Assembly: GCA_029248525.1 (NCBI GenBank)
Contig: JAQWJE010000014.1
Location: 1-64,000, forward strand
Length of the DNA stretch: 64,000 bases
Origin: Candidatus Binatia bacterium
GTDB taxonomy: Bacteria; Desulfobacterota; Binatia; UBA12015
Direction of reading: 5' to 3'
Part shown: one piece after another, positions 35,398 to 43,058 of the stretch
How positions within the stretch are numbered: the first letter of the stretch is position 1
How the letters are laid out: every line of letters starts with the position of its first letter
Notes under the pieces: generated by a model
What the model saw: only the letters and a program-made list of their open reading frames with translations
Told to the model about the DNA's origin: nothing
Database searches by the model: none
Program-made: the position numbers and the translations under genes

Positions 35398-36564
35398 ATG
35401 AAACGCAGCCTGCAAGATGTACTCAAGGATGCCCGCGCCATCGTGCCCGAGGTATCGACAGACGAGGTATCCGCCAGAATAGCCGAGGGACTCGGTAAGG
35501 CGGTCCTTCTCGACGTTCGTGAAAAAGAAGAGTTTCGGGAAGGCCACCTCCCCGAGGCAGTCTCGGTTCCCCGGGGTTTTCTTGAAATTCAGATCGAAAC
35601 CGCCATTCCGGATCGAGACACGCCGATCGTCGCCTATTGTCAGGGAGGGACGCGATCATTGATCGCCGGGCGCGCCCTCAAGGAAATGGGCTACACCGAT
35701 GTGGTATCGATGGCAGGGGGCTACGGCGTCTGGAAGGGAGCCGGGCACCCATGGACACAAGACCATCAATTCACGCCCGACCAGTTGCAGCGATACAGCC
35801 GCCACTTTCTTCTGCCTGAGGTAGGCGAAGAGGGACAGGCAAAACTTCTCGATGCCAAAGTCCTTCTGATCGGCGCAGGCGGTCTCGGTTCGCCGACGGC
35901 CTACTATCTCGCTGCGGCCGGAGTGGGCACCATCGGTATCGTCGACGACGATACCGTGGATCGATCCAACCTCCAGCGCCAGATCCTGCATACCGAAGAG
36001 CGAGTCGGGATGCCCAAGGTCGAATCAGCTCAATTGACGCTGCAGGGCCTGAACCCGGACGTCAAAGTCGTGCCCTATCAGGAGCGCATCAGCTCCGAAA
36101 ACGTCATGAGCCTCTTTGCTGACTACGACATCATCGTGGATGGATGCGACAACTTTCCCACCCGGTATCTCGTCAATGACGCCTGCGTGTTTTTGAACAA
36201 GACAAACGTTCACGGCAGCATTTTTCAGTTCGAAGGCCAGACGACGGTTTTCAAGCCCCACGAAGGCCCCTGCTACCGATGCCTGTTCCCCGAGCCACCA
36301 CCTCCGGGAGCTGCTCCTTCATGCGCCGAGGCCGGCGTACTTGGCGTCCTGCCCGGTCTGATCGGCTGCATTCAGGCGGTTGAGACGGTAAAGTTGATCC
36401 TGGGGGCTGGACGAGGCCTTATGGGCCGGCTCCTGCATCTGGATACCCTCGCCATGGAAATCAACACCATGAAGCTTCGTCGCGATCCGGAGTGCCCGGT
36501 TTGCGGCGAATCCCCGACCATAACCGAACTCATCGACTACGAAGAGTTTTGCGGCCTGCACTGA
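35398..36564 (+). CDS. moeB: Rhodanese-MoeB/ThiF fusion, sulfur-carrier adenylyltransferase
   Basis: 388 residues. Residues 15-120 are a rhodanese domain with active-site Cys81 in AYCQGGTRS. Residues about 130-385 are the ThiF/MoeB E1-like domain: RYSRHFLLPEVG, GAGGLGSP (159-164), DRSNLQRQ, DGCDNFPTRY, and two CxxC zinc pairs (CYRC and CPVC). It adenylates the C-terminal Gly of a MoaD/ThiS carrier and can pass sulfur from its rhodanese. In the better-known MoeBR/MoeZ the rhodanese is C-terminal; here it is N-terminal. The carrier gene is 10 bp downstream. Confidence 0.9.
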   Translation: MKRSLQDVLKDARAIVPEVSTDEVSARIAEGLGKAVLLDVREKEEFREGHLPEAVSVPRGFLEIQIETAIPDRDTPIVAYCQGGTRSLIAGRALKEMGYTDVVSMAGGYGVWKGAGHPWTQDHQFTPDQLQRYSRHFLLPEVGEEGQAKLLDAKVLLIGAGGLGSPTAYYLAAAGVGTIGIVDDDTVDRSNLQRQILHTEERVGMPKVESAQLTLQGLNPDVKVVPYQERISSENVMSLFADYDIIVDGCDNFPTRYLVNDACVFLNKTNVHGSIFQFEGQTTVFKPHEGPCYRCLFPEPPPPGAAPSCAEAGVLGVLPGLIGCIQAVETVKLILGAGRGLMGRLLHLDTLAMEINTMKLRRDPECPVCGESPTITELIDYEEFCGLH

Positions 36565-36574
36565 GACGGACCAA

Positions 36575-36811
36575 ATGAAAGTCACAATCAAACTCTTCGC
36601 AGGCCTGCGAAAATTCGCTCCCGAGGGCGGAAGCGACGAAATCGAGTTGGAGCTTCCCGAGGGAGCCACGGCCGAGGACGCCGTCAGCGCACTCGGGATT
36701 CCCGAAGGTCATGCGGGTGCAGCCTTCATCAACAATGAACGCGCAGACCTGACGGTATCTCTGGCCGAGGGGCAGGTCGTTGGACTGATCCCGCCTCTGG
36801 GCGGCGGCTGA
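36575..36811 (+). CDS. MoaD/ThiS-family sulfur carrier
   Basis: 78 residues: MKVTIKLFAGLRKFAP, a beta-grasp fold (AAFINNERADLTVSLAEGQVVGLIPPLGGG) ending in Gly-Gly-Gly, ready for adenylation by the upstream MoeB-like enzyme. It could serve molybdopterin, thiamine, or another thiocarboxylate pathway; no MoaE or ThiG lies in the window to decide. Confidence 0.88.
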   Translation: MKVTIKLFAGLRKFAPEGGSDEIELELPEGATAEDAVSALGIPEGHAGAAFINNERADLTVSLAEGQVVGLIPPLGGG

Positions 36812-37390
36812 GCCCAGACATCACTCTCTCCGGTGCGTCCGACGGCGAGAGCTCTGATGTTCCGAGTGCTCACGGGGCCGCCTCCACAGACAGCGGGCAT
36901 AAAAAAACCCCGAGGACGTTTTCTCGCGCGTGTTCCGACGACTAGCGTCAAAGGCGCGGGCCCTGCCGGTTGTACAGGGCGCCCCCGGGGCCGATGGTGC
37001 CTGGATCTCCAGGCCACCACGATATTACCGTGACTGGCCTAGGAGGCCACCACCTCACAGATCACCGTGTATGTACTATCAGCCAATTTGGACCACCTCC
37101 ATTCTCGGCGCCGTCGCACCGTCAAAACGGTCCGACTCTTCCGCGGGACCAGACCCGCCCGCACGTCCCAGCCGCCGTTCCTGTGCCGTGCGCATGATTC
37201 ACCAGATCCACGCGGCTTCACCGCGTCATCCAGATCCCCGGGCGCTGTGTTTCGCCCGAACCATCACCACCAGAATACGCCCTAACCAAACTCTTGTAAA
37301 TCGACGGTGTTTCTTTCTTCGTAAAAAAGTCCGAGGCTACATCCCGTGTCGAAAACCGGATATACCCCGACCATGGAAGAAGGGACTGCG
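36812..37390. other. Long intergenic region with palindromes
   Basis: About 580 bp without a convincing gene. The 155-aa plus-strand frame (36930-37394) has no motif or amino-acid pattern of a protein. It contains a cluster of inverted and direct repeats at 36975-37070, and the last 100 bp before the crotonase is distinctly AT-rich. Confidence 0.5.
37000..37069. repeat. Palindromes and imperfect direct repeat
   Basis: Perfect inverted repeat CCTGGA-TC-TCCAGG (37000-37013) and GGCCT-AGG-AGGCC (37036-37048). They flank or overlap a direct repeat: GGCCACCAC...ACCGTG at 37012-37032 and again at 37045-37069. A CCCCGGGG palindrome lies just upstream. Could be an operator array or a structured RNA; no T-run follows, so not a terminator. 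Confidence 0.55.
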
Positions 37391-38173
37391 ATGATGAGCA
37401 ATTTCATAGAAACGGAAACTAAAGAACGAGTGCTTTGGATCACGATCAATCGCCCCGAGGTCATGAACTCCCTGCATCCACCTTGCCACGAAGAATTACA
37501 CGAGGTGTGGAACAACTTTCGCGACGATCCCGATCTCTGGATTGCTGTTTTGACGGGAGCAGGGACGAAGGCATTTTCGGCAGGCAACGATCTGAAATGG
37601 ACTGCCGAAAACCAGGGGAAGCTAGCGGCGCCACCCGAAAGCGGATTTGGTGGTTTGACCAACAGGTTTGACCTGAACAAACCGGTGATCGCCATGGTCA
37701 ACGGCTTCGCTCTTGGTGGAGGCTTCGAAATGGCTCTGAGTTGCGATCTGATCATCGCTGCCGAAAGTGCGAGCTTTGCACTCCCCGAGCCGAAAGTCGG
37801 CCTCTACGCTGCGGCCGGTGGCACCCAAAGATTGCTGCGGCATGTTCCACTCAAGATGGCGATGGGCATGATGCTCACAGGCAAGCGAATCAGCGCCACG
37901 GAGGCACAGAATCTCGGCTTGGTGAACGAGGTGGCCGCAGCTGAGGATCTTCGCGCCACCACCGAGAGATGGGTCGCCGAAATTCTGGCGTGTTCTCCCT
38001 TGAGCATTCGAGCAACCAAGGAAACCGCCATGGGCAGCCTGGACCGGCCGCTGCAGGAGTCTATCAATCCGGGTCAATACCCGTCGGTGCGGGCGCTGTT
38101 CAGCTCCGAGGATATGATTGAAGGGCCGCTCGCATTCGCGCAGAAGCGCGCCCCCGCATGGAAAGGCCGATAG
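37391..38173 (+). CDS. Enoyl-CoA hydratase/isomerase family protein
   Basis: 260 residues from the ATG at 37391 (ATG 37373 and GTG 37346 are in frame). Crotonase fold: VLWITINRPEVMNSL, TGAGTKAFSAGNDLKW (oxyanion hole), NKPVIAMVNGFALGGGFEMALSCDLIIAAESASFALPE with Glu in the catalytic loop, and LTGKRISATEAQNLGLVNEV. Acts on an acyl-CoA; hydration or isomerisation not distinguishable. Similar to the crotonase at 51532. Confidence 0.88.
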   Translation: MMSNFIETETKERVLWITINRPEVMNSLHPPCHEELHEVWNNFRDDPDLWIAVLTGAGTKAFSAGNDLKWTAENQGKLAAPPESGFGGLTNRFDLNKPVIAMVNGFALGGGFEMALSCDLIIAAESASFALPEPKVGLYAAAGGTQRLLRHVPLKMAMGMMLTGKRISATEAQNLGLVNEVAAAEDLRATTERWVAEILACSPLSIRATKETAMGSLDRPLQESINPGQYPSVRALFSSEDMIEGPLAFAQKRAPAWKGR

Positions 38174-38200
38174 CCTGCGAGGCGCGTCTCCTGCTGCCGC

Positions 38201-38767
38201 TCAATCCTTGGCGCGGGAGACGTAGTCGCCGGTCTCGGTCGCGACTCGAATCACATCGTCTACCGAGATGAAGCTTGGCACCTGCACGACCAGACCGGTT
38301 TCGGTCGTGGCGGGCTTGAGCTGTGCTGCTGCCGTGGCGCCCTTGATCGCCGGAGCCGTCTCCTCGACCTTGAGGTCGACGTTTTTGGGCAGCGACACGC
38401 CGAGGGGTCGCCCCTCGAAACTTTCCACATCGATTTTCATATTCGCGAGCAAGAATTTGCGTGCGTCTCCGAGGTCGTCGACAGTCAACTCGATCTGATC
38501 GTAGGTCTCGGTGTTCATGAAATGGAAAGTCTCCCCATCCGCGTAGAGAAACTCCATCTCGTTCTGCTCGAGCGTTGCCCGATCGACTTTGTCGCTGGAG
38601 CTGAATCGGTGTTCCGCCGTGTTGCCCGAACGCAGGTTCCGTAGCTTGGTCTGAACCATGCCGCGCCAGTTTCCCGGAGTGACGTGCATGACGTGAAATA
38701 CCCGATGCAGTTCCTTGTTATGCATGATCACCATGCCGACGCGTAATTGTGTTGCAGGAATTAACAT
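38201..38767 (-). CDS. efp: Elongation factor P
   Basis: 188 residues from the ATG at 38767, full family length. MLIPATQLRVGMVIMHNKEL, KLRNLRSGNTAEHRF, EMEFLYADGETFHFMN and VPSFISVDDVIRVATETGDYVSR show the three beta-barrel domains. Rescues ribosomes stalled at polyproline. The modified residue at the domain I loop tip (Lys34 in E. coli, PGKG) is Asn33 here (PGNWRG), so Lys or Arg modification cannot occur at that position. Confidence 0.93.
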   Translation of the reverse strand: MLIPATQLRVGMVIMHNKELHRVFHVMHVTPGNWRGMVQTKLRNLRSGNTAEHRFSSSDKVDRATLEQNEMEFLYADGETFHFMNTETYDQIELTVDDLGDARKFLLANMKIDVESFEGRPLGVSLPKNVDLKVEETAPAIKGATAAAQLKPATTETGLVVQVPSFISVDDVIRVATETGDYVSRAKD

Positions 38768-38795
38768 TGGTTTCTCTCCCACCGGCAAAGCCGGT

Positions 38796-39260
38796 TCATG
38801 ACCTGATTGATATCCAGACGGTAGCGAGGGTCAGCAGGACCGTCGTCCAGGCAGCGCCTCCGAGGCGACCGAGCCGACTTTTCAGCAGCTTTTCGTCCAC
38901 ATCCTCACCCCATTCCTCTTCTCGAACCACCCGATGCCCAATGCCCATGGAAACCCAGGTGCCCGACATCACCACCAAAAAAGCGAGGGTGAGCTTTCCA
39001 GCAAGAAAAGTGGCGAAGGTGGAAAAATAGGCCTCACCCAATTCCGCCTTCAGGCCGGTGATACTCCAGGCGCCAGTCATCACCATCAAACCGAGAAGGG
39101 CGATCGCCAGAGGATCATAAATTTTCAGAACATGAGCAAGACGCGCCCGGCAATGCCTTGGGTCAGGCGCACGCCGAGCGTGCCCGACGGTAAATAGGGC
39201 CAAGCCAAGGGTCGAACCGAGAAATCCGCCTGTCGCGAGAAGGTGTATCCAGAAGAGCAC
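38796..39260 (-). CDS. Four-helix membrane protein, unknown
   Basis: 154 residues with about four hydrophobic segments: IHLLATGGFLGSTLGLALFTV, PLAIALLGLMVMTGAWSI, LAGKLTLAFLVVMSGTWVSMG and AAWTTVLLTLATVWISI. The first helix has an early His. General layout resembles CopD/DUF2269-type small membrane proteins, but this is not secure. 28 bp upstream of efp on the same strand. Confidence 0.6.
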   Translation of the reverse strand: MLFWIHLLATGGFLGSTLGLALFTVGHARRAPDPRHCRARLAHVLKIYDPLAIALLGLMVMTGAWSITGLKAELGEAYFSTFATFLAGKLTLAFLVVMSGTWVSMGIGHRVVREEEWGEDVDEKLLKSRLGRLGGAAWTTVLLTLATVWISIRS

Positions 39261-39340
39261 ATAAACAAACTACAGAATTCGGAAGACAATCGCATCTACG
39301 GGATTGCGTGCCGGAAGATTCGCTGGTTGTGTACCGGCCT

Positions 39341-39679
39341 ATGTCTGACATCGCGCCCGCCGAGCTGTTCTACCGCGGCACTGTCGTGCGCCTTTCGCAC
39401 GCCACCCGACGAGGCCTCCTGCGCAGTGCGACAGGTCGTGAGGTCGAATTCGACCTGCAATTCGTCACCTTGGCCAAGGCGTTCCGCGGCAAGCCCCCCG
39501 AAATAGCGCTGAAGGAAGGTCTTGAAGTCGGTTTCGATGTCGGCTGGACGTCACGAGGCCTGCGGGCATCTCGGCTCTTTCCCGCGCCTCTCGATTCAGA
39601 GAGGAAATCCGGTCAGGAAGGTGATGTACCGGCCGATAAAAGCTCCGGTGAGAACGAATATCAGCTCGATATAGAATAA
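39341..39679 (+). CDS. Cold-shock-domain-like small protein
   Basis: 112 residues from the ATG at 39341 (GTG 39308 is an alternative). FYRGTVVRLSHATRRGLLRSATGREVEFDLQFV and EGLEVGFDVGWTSRGLRASRLFP have the spacing of an OB/cold-shock domain (G-V-x-R-L...G-L/F-I...V.FD...L..G..V.FD...G..A). RNP aromatic motifs are weak. The last 84 bp overlap the 3' end of the membrane protein gene on the other strand, so one 3' end may be mispredicted. Confidence 0.5.
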   Translation: MSDIAPAELFYRGTVVRLSHATRRGLLRSATGREVEFDLQFVTLAKAFRGKPPEIALKEGLEVGFDVGWTSRGLRASRLFPAPLDSERKSGQEGDVPADKSSGENEYQLDIE

Positions 39680-40399
39680 GCCGGTTGCGGCCATGGTCTG
39701 CGGGATGACCAAGACACGATAGACCATCAGCGCAATCCCGAGAGCGGGCAGAGGACCGAGGAGCACTCGGAGGGCCACAGCCGTCGAGTACCCAAAGAAG
39801 CGCTCTTCACCGGAGCCTCCGAGCAGCCACATGCCGAAGATGCCGATGGCGAGGACCGCAGTCTCGAAAATCAGGGTTCCCAGAAAAAACCGAAAGCACT
39901 TCCGAAAGGGCTCGATATCCATTTCGATATCGATCAAATACCAATGGCCGAACCACATTCCGGTCCAAACGCCCCCGAGGACGCCCGCGCCGGCAAAGCT
40001 CGTCAGAACGGCAAGAACCTGAACCGCAAAACCGAATTCGGACGACAGGGACACGGCGCTCACGCCCAAGGCCAGAAATCCGAGCCCCAGGCCGAGCGGG
40101 AAGAGTCGCGCCCGCGCCAACTCCGCCTCGCCCCAAAGGGTCGATACATAGAGAGCCATCACCGGGAGGAAGGCCATCCACAAGGCCGTCTCTCCGGCCC
40201 CGATCGAGCTCTCCGGCCGGGAAAAATATAGATAAATGGTACCGCCAGCCCCGAGCAGACCGAAAAGAAAGTAGATGACCCCTGTGGACTTGTAGAATCC
40301 GCGCTCCACATCCCTGAAGGGCGGGACGGCAAGCGAAAGCATCCCGCCGACCGCGCTTTGGCAGAGCACCAACAAAAAGCATCGAGCAAATTCCGTCAT
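39596..40399 (-). CDS. Polytopic membrane protein, unknown
   Basis: 267 residues from the ATG at 40399 (the frame is open to 40543). About eight hydrophobic helices, for example CFLLVLCQSAVGGMLSLAV, GVIYFLFGLLGAGGTIYLYF and FGFAVQVLAVLTSFAGAGVLGG. FGHWYLIDIEMDIEPFRK lies in the middle. No known family recognised with confidence. Confidence 0.6.
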   Translation of the reverse strand: MTEFARCFLLVLCQSAVGGMLSLAVPPFRDVERGFYKSTGVIYFLFGLLGAGGTIYLYFSRPESSIGAGETALWMAFLPVMALYVSTLWGEAELARARLFPLGLGLGFLALGVSAVSLSSEFGFAVQVLAVLTSFAGAGVLGGVWTGMWFGHWYLIDIEMDIEPFRKCFRFFLGTLIFETAVLAIGIFGMWLLGGSGEERFFGYSTAVALRVLLGPLPALGIALMVYRVLVIPQTMAATGLFYIELIFVLTGAFIGRYITFLTGFPL

Positions 40400-40577
40400 A
40401 AAAGGGTCGACCGACGCAAAGGGTAGCGCACGGGTCCCCCTCCGCAAGGATAGGCGGTAAAGATTACGAAGGTCTTGCTGCCAAACCCTTGAAAATGCCC
40501 CGAAAAATCTGGAGGGCTTGATCCAGAGCACCGTAGCGGGCAAGCTTGGAAAGGAATTCCGACTCGGAGAGGAAAAA

Positions 40578-41132
40578 ATGATTCAAGAACCGACCAGACC
40601 GACCGTCCGCCCTCAGGCAATCTCGAAGCGCCTGATCCTCAGCCTTTGCCTCGCAGGGGCGGCAGTGACGTTCCTTCCCGCGGCTGCCGCAGCCGACGCT
40701 CTCGCCGTTGCCGAGGACGAAGTCTTGACCGTGGAAAAAGCTGGTAACGTGGAGGCCGTGATTGTCGGGGCCCCCATCAAATCGACCGAGGGAGCCCGTG
40801 GCGGAGATCTCGGGAAATGGTCCAATTATGCCGAGCCCGGCGAGCTCGAGTCTCGCGGCCAGCAGCCGAGGAGCGACTCGCCCAATCTTGACCGAACAAA
40901 GCGAGCTTTGCTGGCGGTAGGCTCCACCATCGGCAGTATTTTATACTTTCCCGTGAAATTGGTCGTTGGCGTTACCGGGGCCTTCGTGGGCGGGATCGCA
41001 GGTGCGGTCTCGGGCGGAGACCAGGCAACCGCGTCCGGAATCTGGAATGTCACAACCGACGGGGATTATTTCGTGAGCCCCGAGGAACTCGACGGTACGA
41101 CCGAATTTCGGTTCACCGGGGACCATCGCTAG
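40578..41132 (+). CDS. Exported protein with glycine-zipper segment, unknown
   Basis: 184 residues; the ATG at 40578 has GGAGAGGA upstream. Signal peptide ISKRLILSLCLAGAAVTFLPAAAAADA. A second hydrophobic stretch, ILYFPVKLVVGVTGAFVGGIAGAVSGG, is a glycine-zipper type segment often found in outer-membrane-associated proteins. The end, GDYFVSPEELDGTTEFRFTG, is polar. Function unknown. Confidence 0.6.
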   Translation: MIQEPTRPTVRPQAISKRLILSLCLAGAAVTFLPAAAAADALAVAEDEVLTVEKAGNVEAVIVGAPIKSTEGARGGDLGKWSNYAEPGELESRGQQPRSDSPNLDRTKRALLAVGSTIGSILYFPVKLVVGVTGAFVGGIAGAVSGGDQATASGIWNVTTDGDYFVSPEELDGTTEFRFTGDHR

Positions 41133-41227
41133 ACAACCTTTCCCCGGCGGCACGGTCCCGGAATCGAGGGCCGAGCAACGGCCCGTTTGGGGCTTGCGCA
41201 CGCCTGTTTCGGGCTTATCGTAAAGGT

Positions 41228-41389
41228 ATGGAAAATACCTTCAGCGAAGCTGATATGGCTATGCTCCTGCTGGACCAGAAAGATCTGGTCCACCTTGGAG
41301 CCATACTCGGACTGCAAGCCCGGTTCGGAACGCAACCCGAGGAAGCCACGACCCCGACAAACCCCTTACCTCTGGAGTTCGACGCCTGA
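41228..41389 (+). CDS. Small ORF, 53 residues
   Basis: ATG at 41228 preceded by AAAGG; stop TGA at 41387-41389. The product starts MENTFSEADMAMLLLDQKDL and is acidic and amphipathic, with no signal peptide. Protein-like composition, but no homologue is recognised and short length makes it uncertain. Confidence 0.4.
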   Translation: MENTFSEADMAMLLLDQKDLVHLGAILGLQARFGTQPEEATTPTNPLPLEFDA

Positions 41390-41594
41390 GCAGGACCTGG
41401 GGCCGGAACGGAGTTGACGGCCCGCCGACGTAACCTCCTGTTCAAGTCCCGTACCCGAGCAAGATCGCCGGTAATCACAGAACCCCAAACAAGATATCAA
41501 CCCGGCCTCACGCGCCCTCGGATCACCTCCGCCGCTCGCGCTGTCGGCCGGGCCGGCCGAAAGCCTCAGATTCTTCCGAGGTCCGTAATCCTTT

Positions 41595-41825
41595 TCAGTC
41601 TCCTGACGGGAACCTCGCGGGTCTGTGGGGTGCCGCGACCACCACGCCATGACGGGAGGCCATTCGCTCCAGAGTGGCTCGCGCCAGTTTACTCGGGTTG
41701 GAATGTCCGTTTTCCCATCGGTTCACGGTACTGACGGTGATTCCGAGTTCCTGAGCGAATTCTTCCTGAGTCATCTCGAGTTGATGACGCATATCACGAA
41801 CCTTGATATCATTTTTTATTTGCAT
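41595..41825 (-). CDS. XRE-family helix-turn-helix regulator (small)
   Basis: 76 residues from the ATG at 41825, with GGAGG upstream. MTQEEFAQELGITVSTVNRWENGHSNPSKLA is a complete Cro/CI-type HTH, and the remainder is a short basic tail. No effector domain. Divergent from the mevalonate operon with a 230-bp gap, so it is a candidate regulator of that operon or of itself. Confidence 0.85.
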   Translation of the reverse strand: MQIKNDIKVRDMRHQLEMTQEEFAQELGITVSTVNRWENGHSNPSKLARATLERMASRHGVVVAAPHRPARFPSGD

Positions 41826-42056
41826 TTCTGTATCCTCCGCCGGACGCACCTCCGGCTGACTTGAGGTAAGACGGGCGAACGCCATAGATATTCGAGAGCC
41901 CTCCAACCCTTGCTCTTCACAGTTACGCAAATGCCGTGCCCTGTTCTGCATCACCGAAATTGGACCAGCCTCGGTCCCGATCGGCGAAAAGTTGCCACTT
42001 CTCCGTTTGATCGGCGGAGATTTGCCACCGAGCGAGGGGCAGAGTAACTGCAGAGG

Positions 42057-43058
42057 GTGGACAATACGGAACGAGTGACCAAAGCTTGCGCGTGTGCCAA
42101 CGTGGCGCTCGTGAAGTACTGGGGCAAGCGCGACCCCGAAGCGAATTTGCCGGCAGTCGGGAGCATTTCCCTGACGCTCGAAGGGCTCGAGGCCGAGGCG
42201 ACCATTTCGATGCGTCCCGCCGATCGCTTTACGAGCCGCGGCAAGACGGTCCCTGGAAGGGCATACGACCAAATGGTCAGTTTTCTGGACTGGGTCGCCA
42301 GAACGTACGATAGCGAGACCCCGCTGGCAGTAAATATAGAGACGAATTTTCCGGTCGCGGCCGGTCTGGCGTCCTCCGCAGCCATCTACTGCGCAACAGC
42401 CACTGCCGCGCTTTCGTTCCTCGAGGTATCTGCATCCCGTCGCGAACTCTCGGCGATCGCTCGACGGGGATCCGGCTCCGCCTCTCGTTCGGTTTTCGGA
42501 GGCCTCGTCGAATGGCACCGTGGCACCGACCCTGGCGGCGACGACTCCTTCGCGGATCCTCTCCTGCCAGCCGAAGACTGGGCGCTCGGAATGGTCGTTG
42601 CGATCCTGGACGAAGGCCAAAAGAAAACATCCTCTCGCGATGCGATGCAGCACGTCGCCGAAACCTCACCTCTCTACTCTGGATGGCTGGCCGCACAGGA
42701 AGATGACCTCGAATCGATGCGTCACGCGATTCATGCCCGGGATTTTCCGACCGTCGGCAGAATCACCGAGGAAAGCACGCTGCGCATGCACGCAGTCACC
42801 ATGGCCGCTCGACCGGCCGTCCTTTATTGGCAACCGGCAACCTTGCACGTCATGGAAGCGGTACGCGAACTGCGCGCGACGGGCCTCGACGCCTACTTCA
42901 CAATGGACGCAGGGCCTCAAGTCAAAGTTCTCTGTCAACAACAAGATATGGGGGCCGTGGCAGCGAAGCTCGAATCGGTCCCCGCCGTCCTGCGGGTTTT
43001 ACAAGCTCGCGCCGGCAGTGGTGTTCGTGTTCTTGAGGGCAAGGCCCCTTGGAAATAA
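42057..43058 (+). CDS. mvaD: Diphosphomevalonate decarboxylase
   Basis: 333 residues from the GTG at 42057. GHMP fold: NVALVKYWGKRDPEANLPAVGSISLTL, AAGLASSAAIYCAT (phosphate loop), GSGSASRSVFGGLVEW and YFTMDAGPQVKVL (C-terminal catalytic Asp region). Converts mevalonate 5-diphosphate to isopentenyl diphosphate with ATP. First gene of the mevalonate operon; its end overlaps the next start by 10 nt. Confidence 0.93.
   Translation: MDNTERVTKACACANVALVKYWGKRDPEANLPAVGSISLTLEGLEAEATISMRPADRFTSRGKTVPGRAYDQMVSFLDWVARTYDSETPLAVNIETNFPVAAGLASSAAIYCATATAALSFLEVSASRRELSAIARRGSGSASRSVFGGLVEWHRGTDPGGDDSFADPLLPAEDWALGMVVAILDEGQKKTSSRDAMQHVAETSPLYSGWLAAQEDDLESMRHAIHARDFPTVGRITEESTLRMHAVTMAARPAVLYWQPATLHVMEAVRELRATGLDAYFTMDAGPQVKVLCQQQDMGAVAAKLESVPAVLRVLQARAGSGVRVLEGKAPWK

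Noticed and set aside
36930-37394. 155-aa plus-strand ORF in the gene-free region
   Set aside because: Arg/Pro-rich with no domain and no ribosome site; overlaps the palindrome cluster.
41430-41470. Possible tRNA T-arm (GTTCAAGTCCC)
   Set aside because: The flanking bases do not form the 5-bp T-stem and no anticodon or acceptor arm is present.
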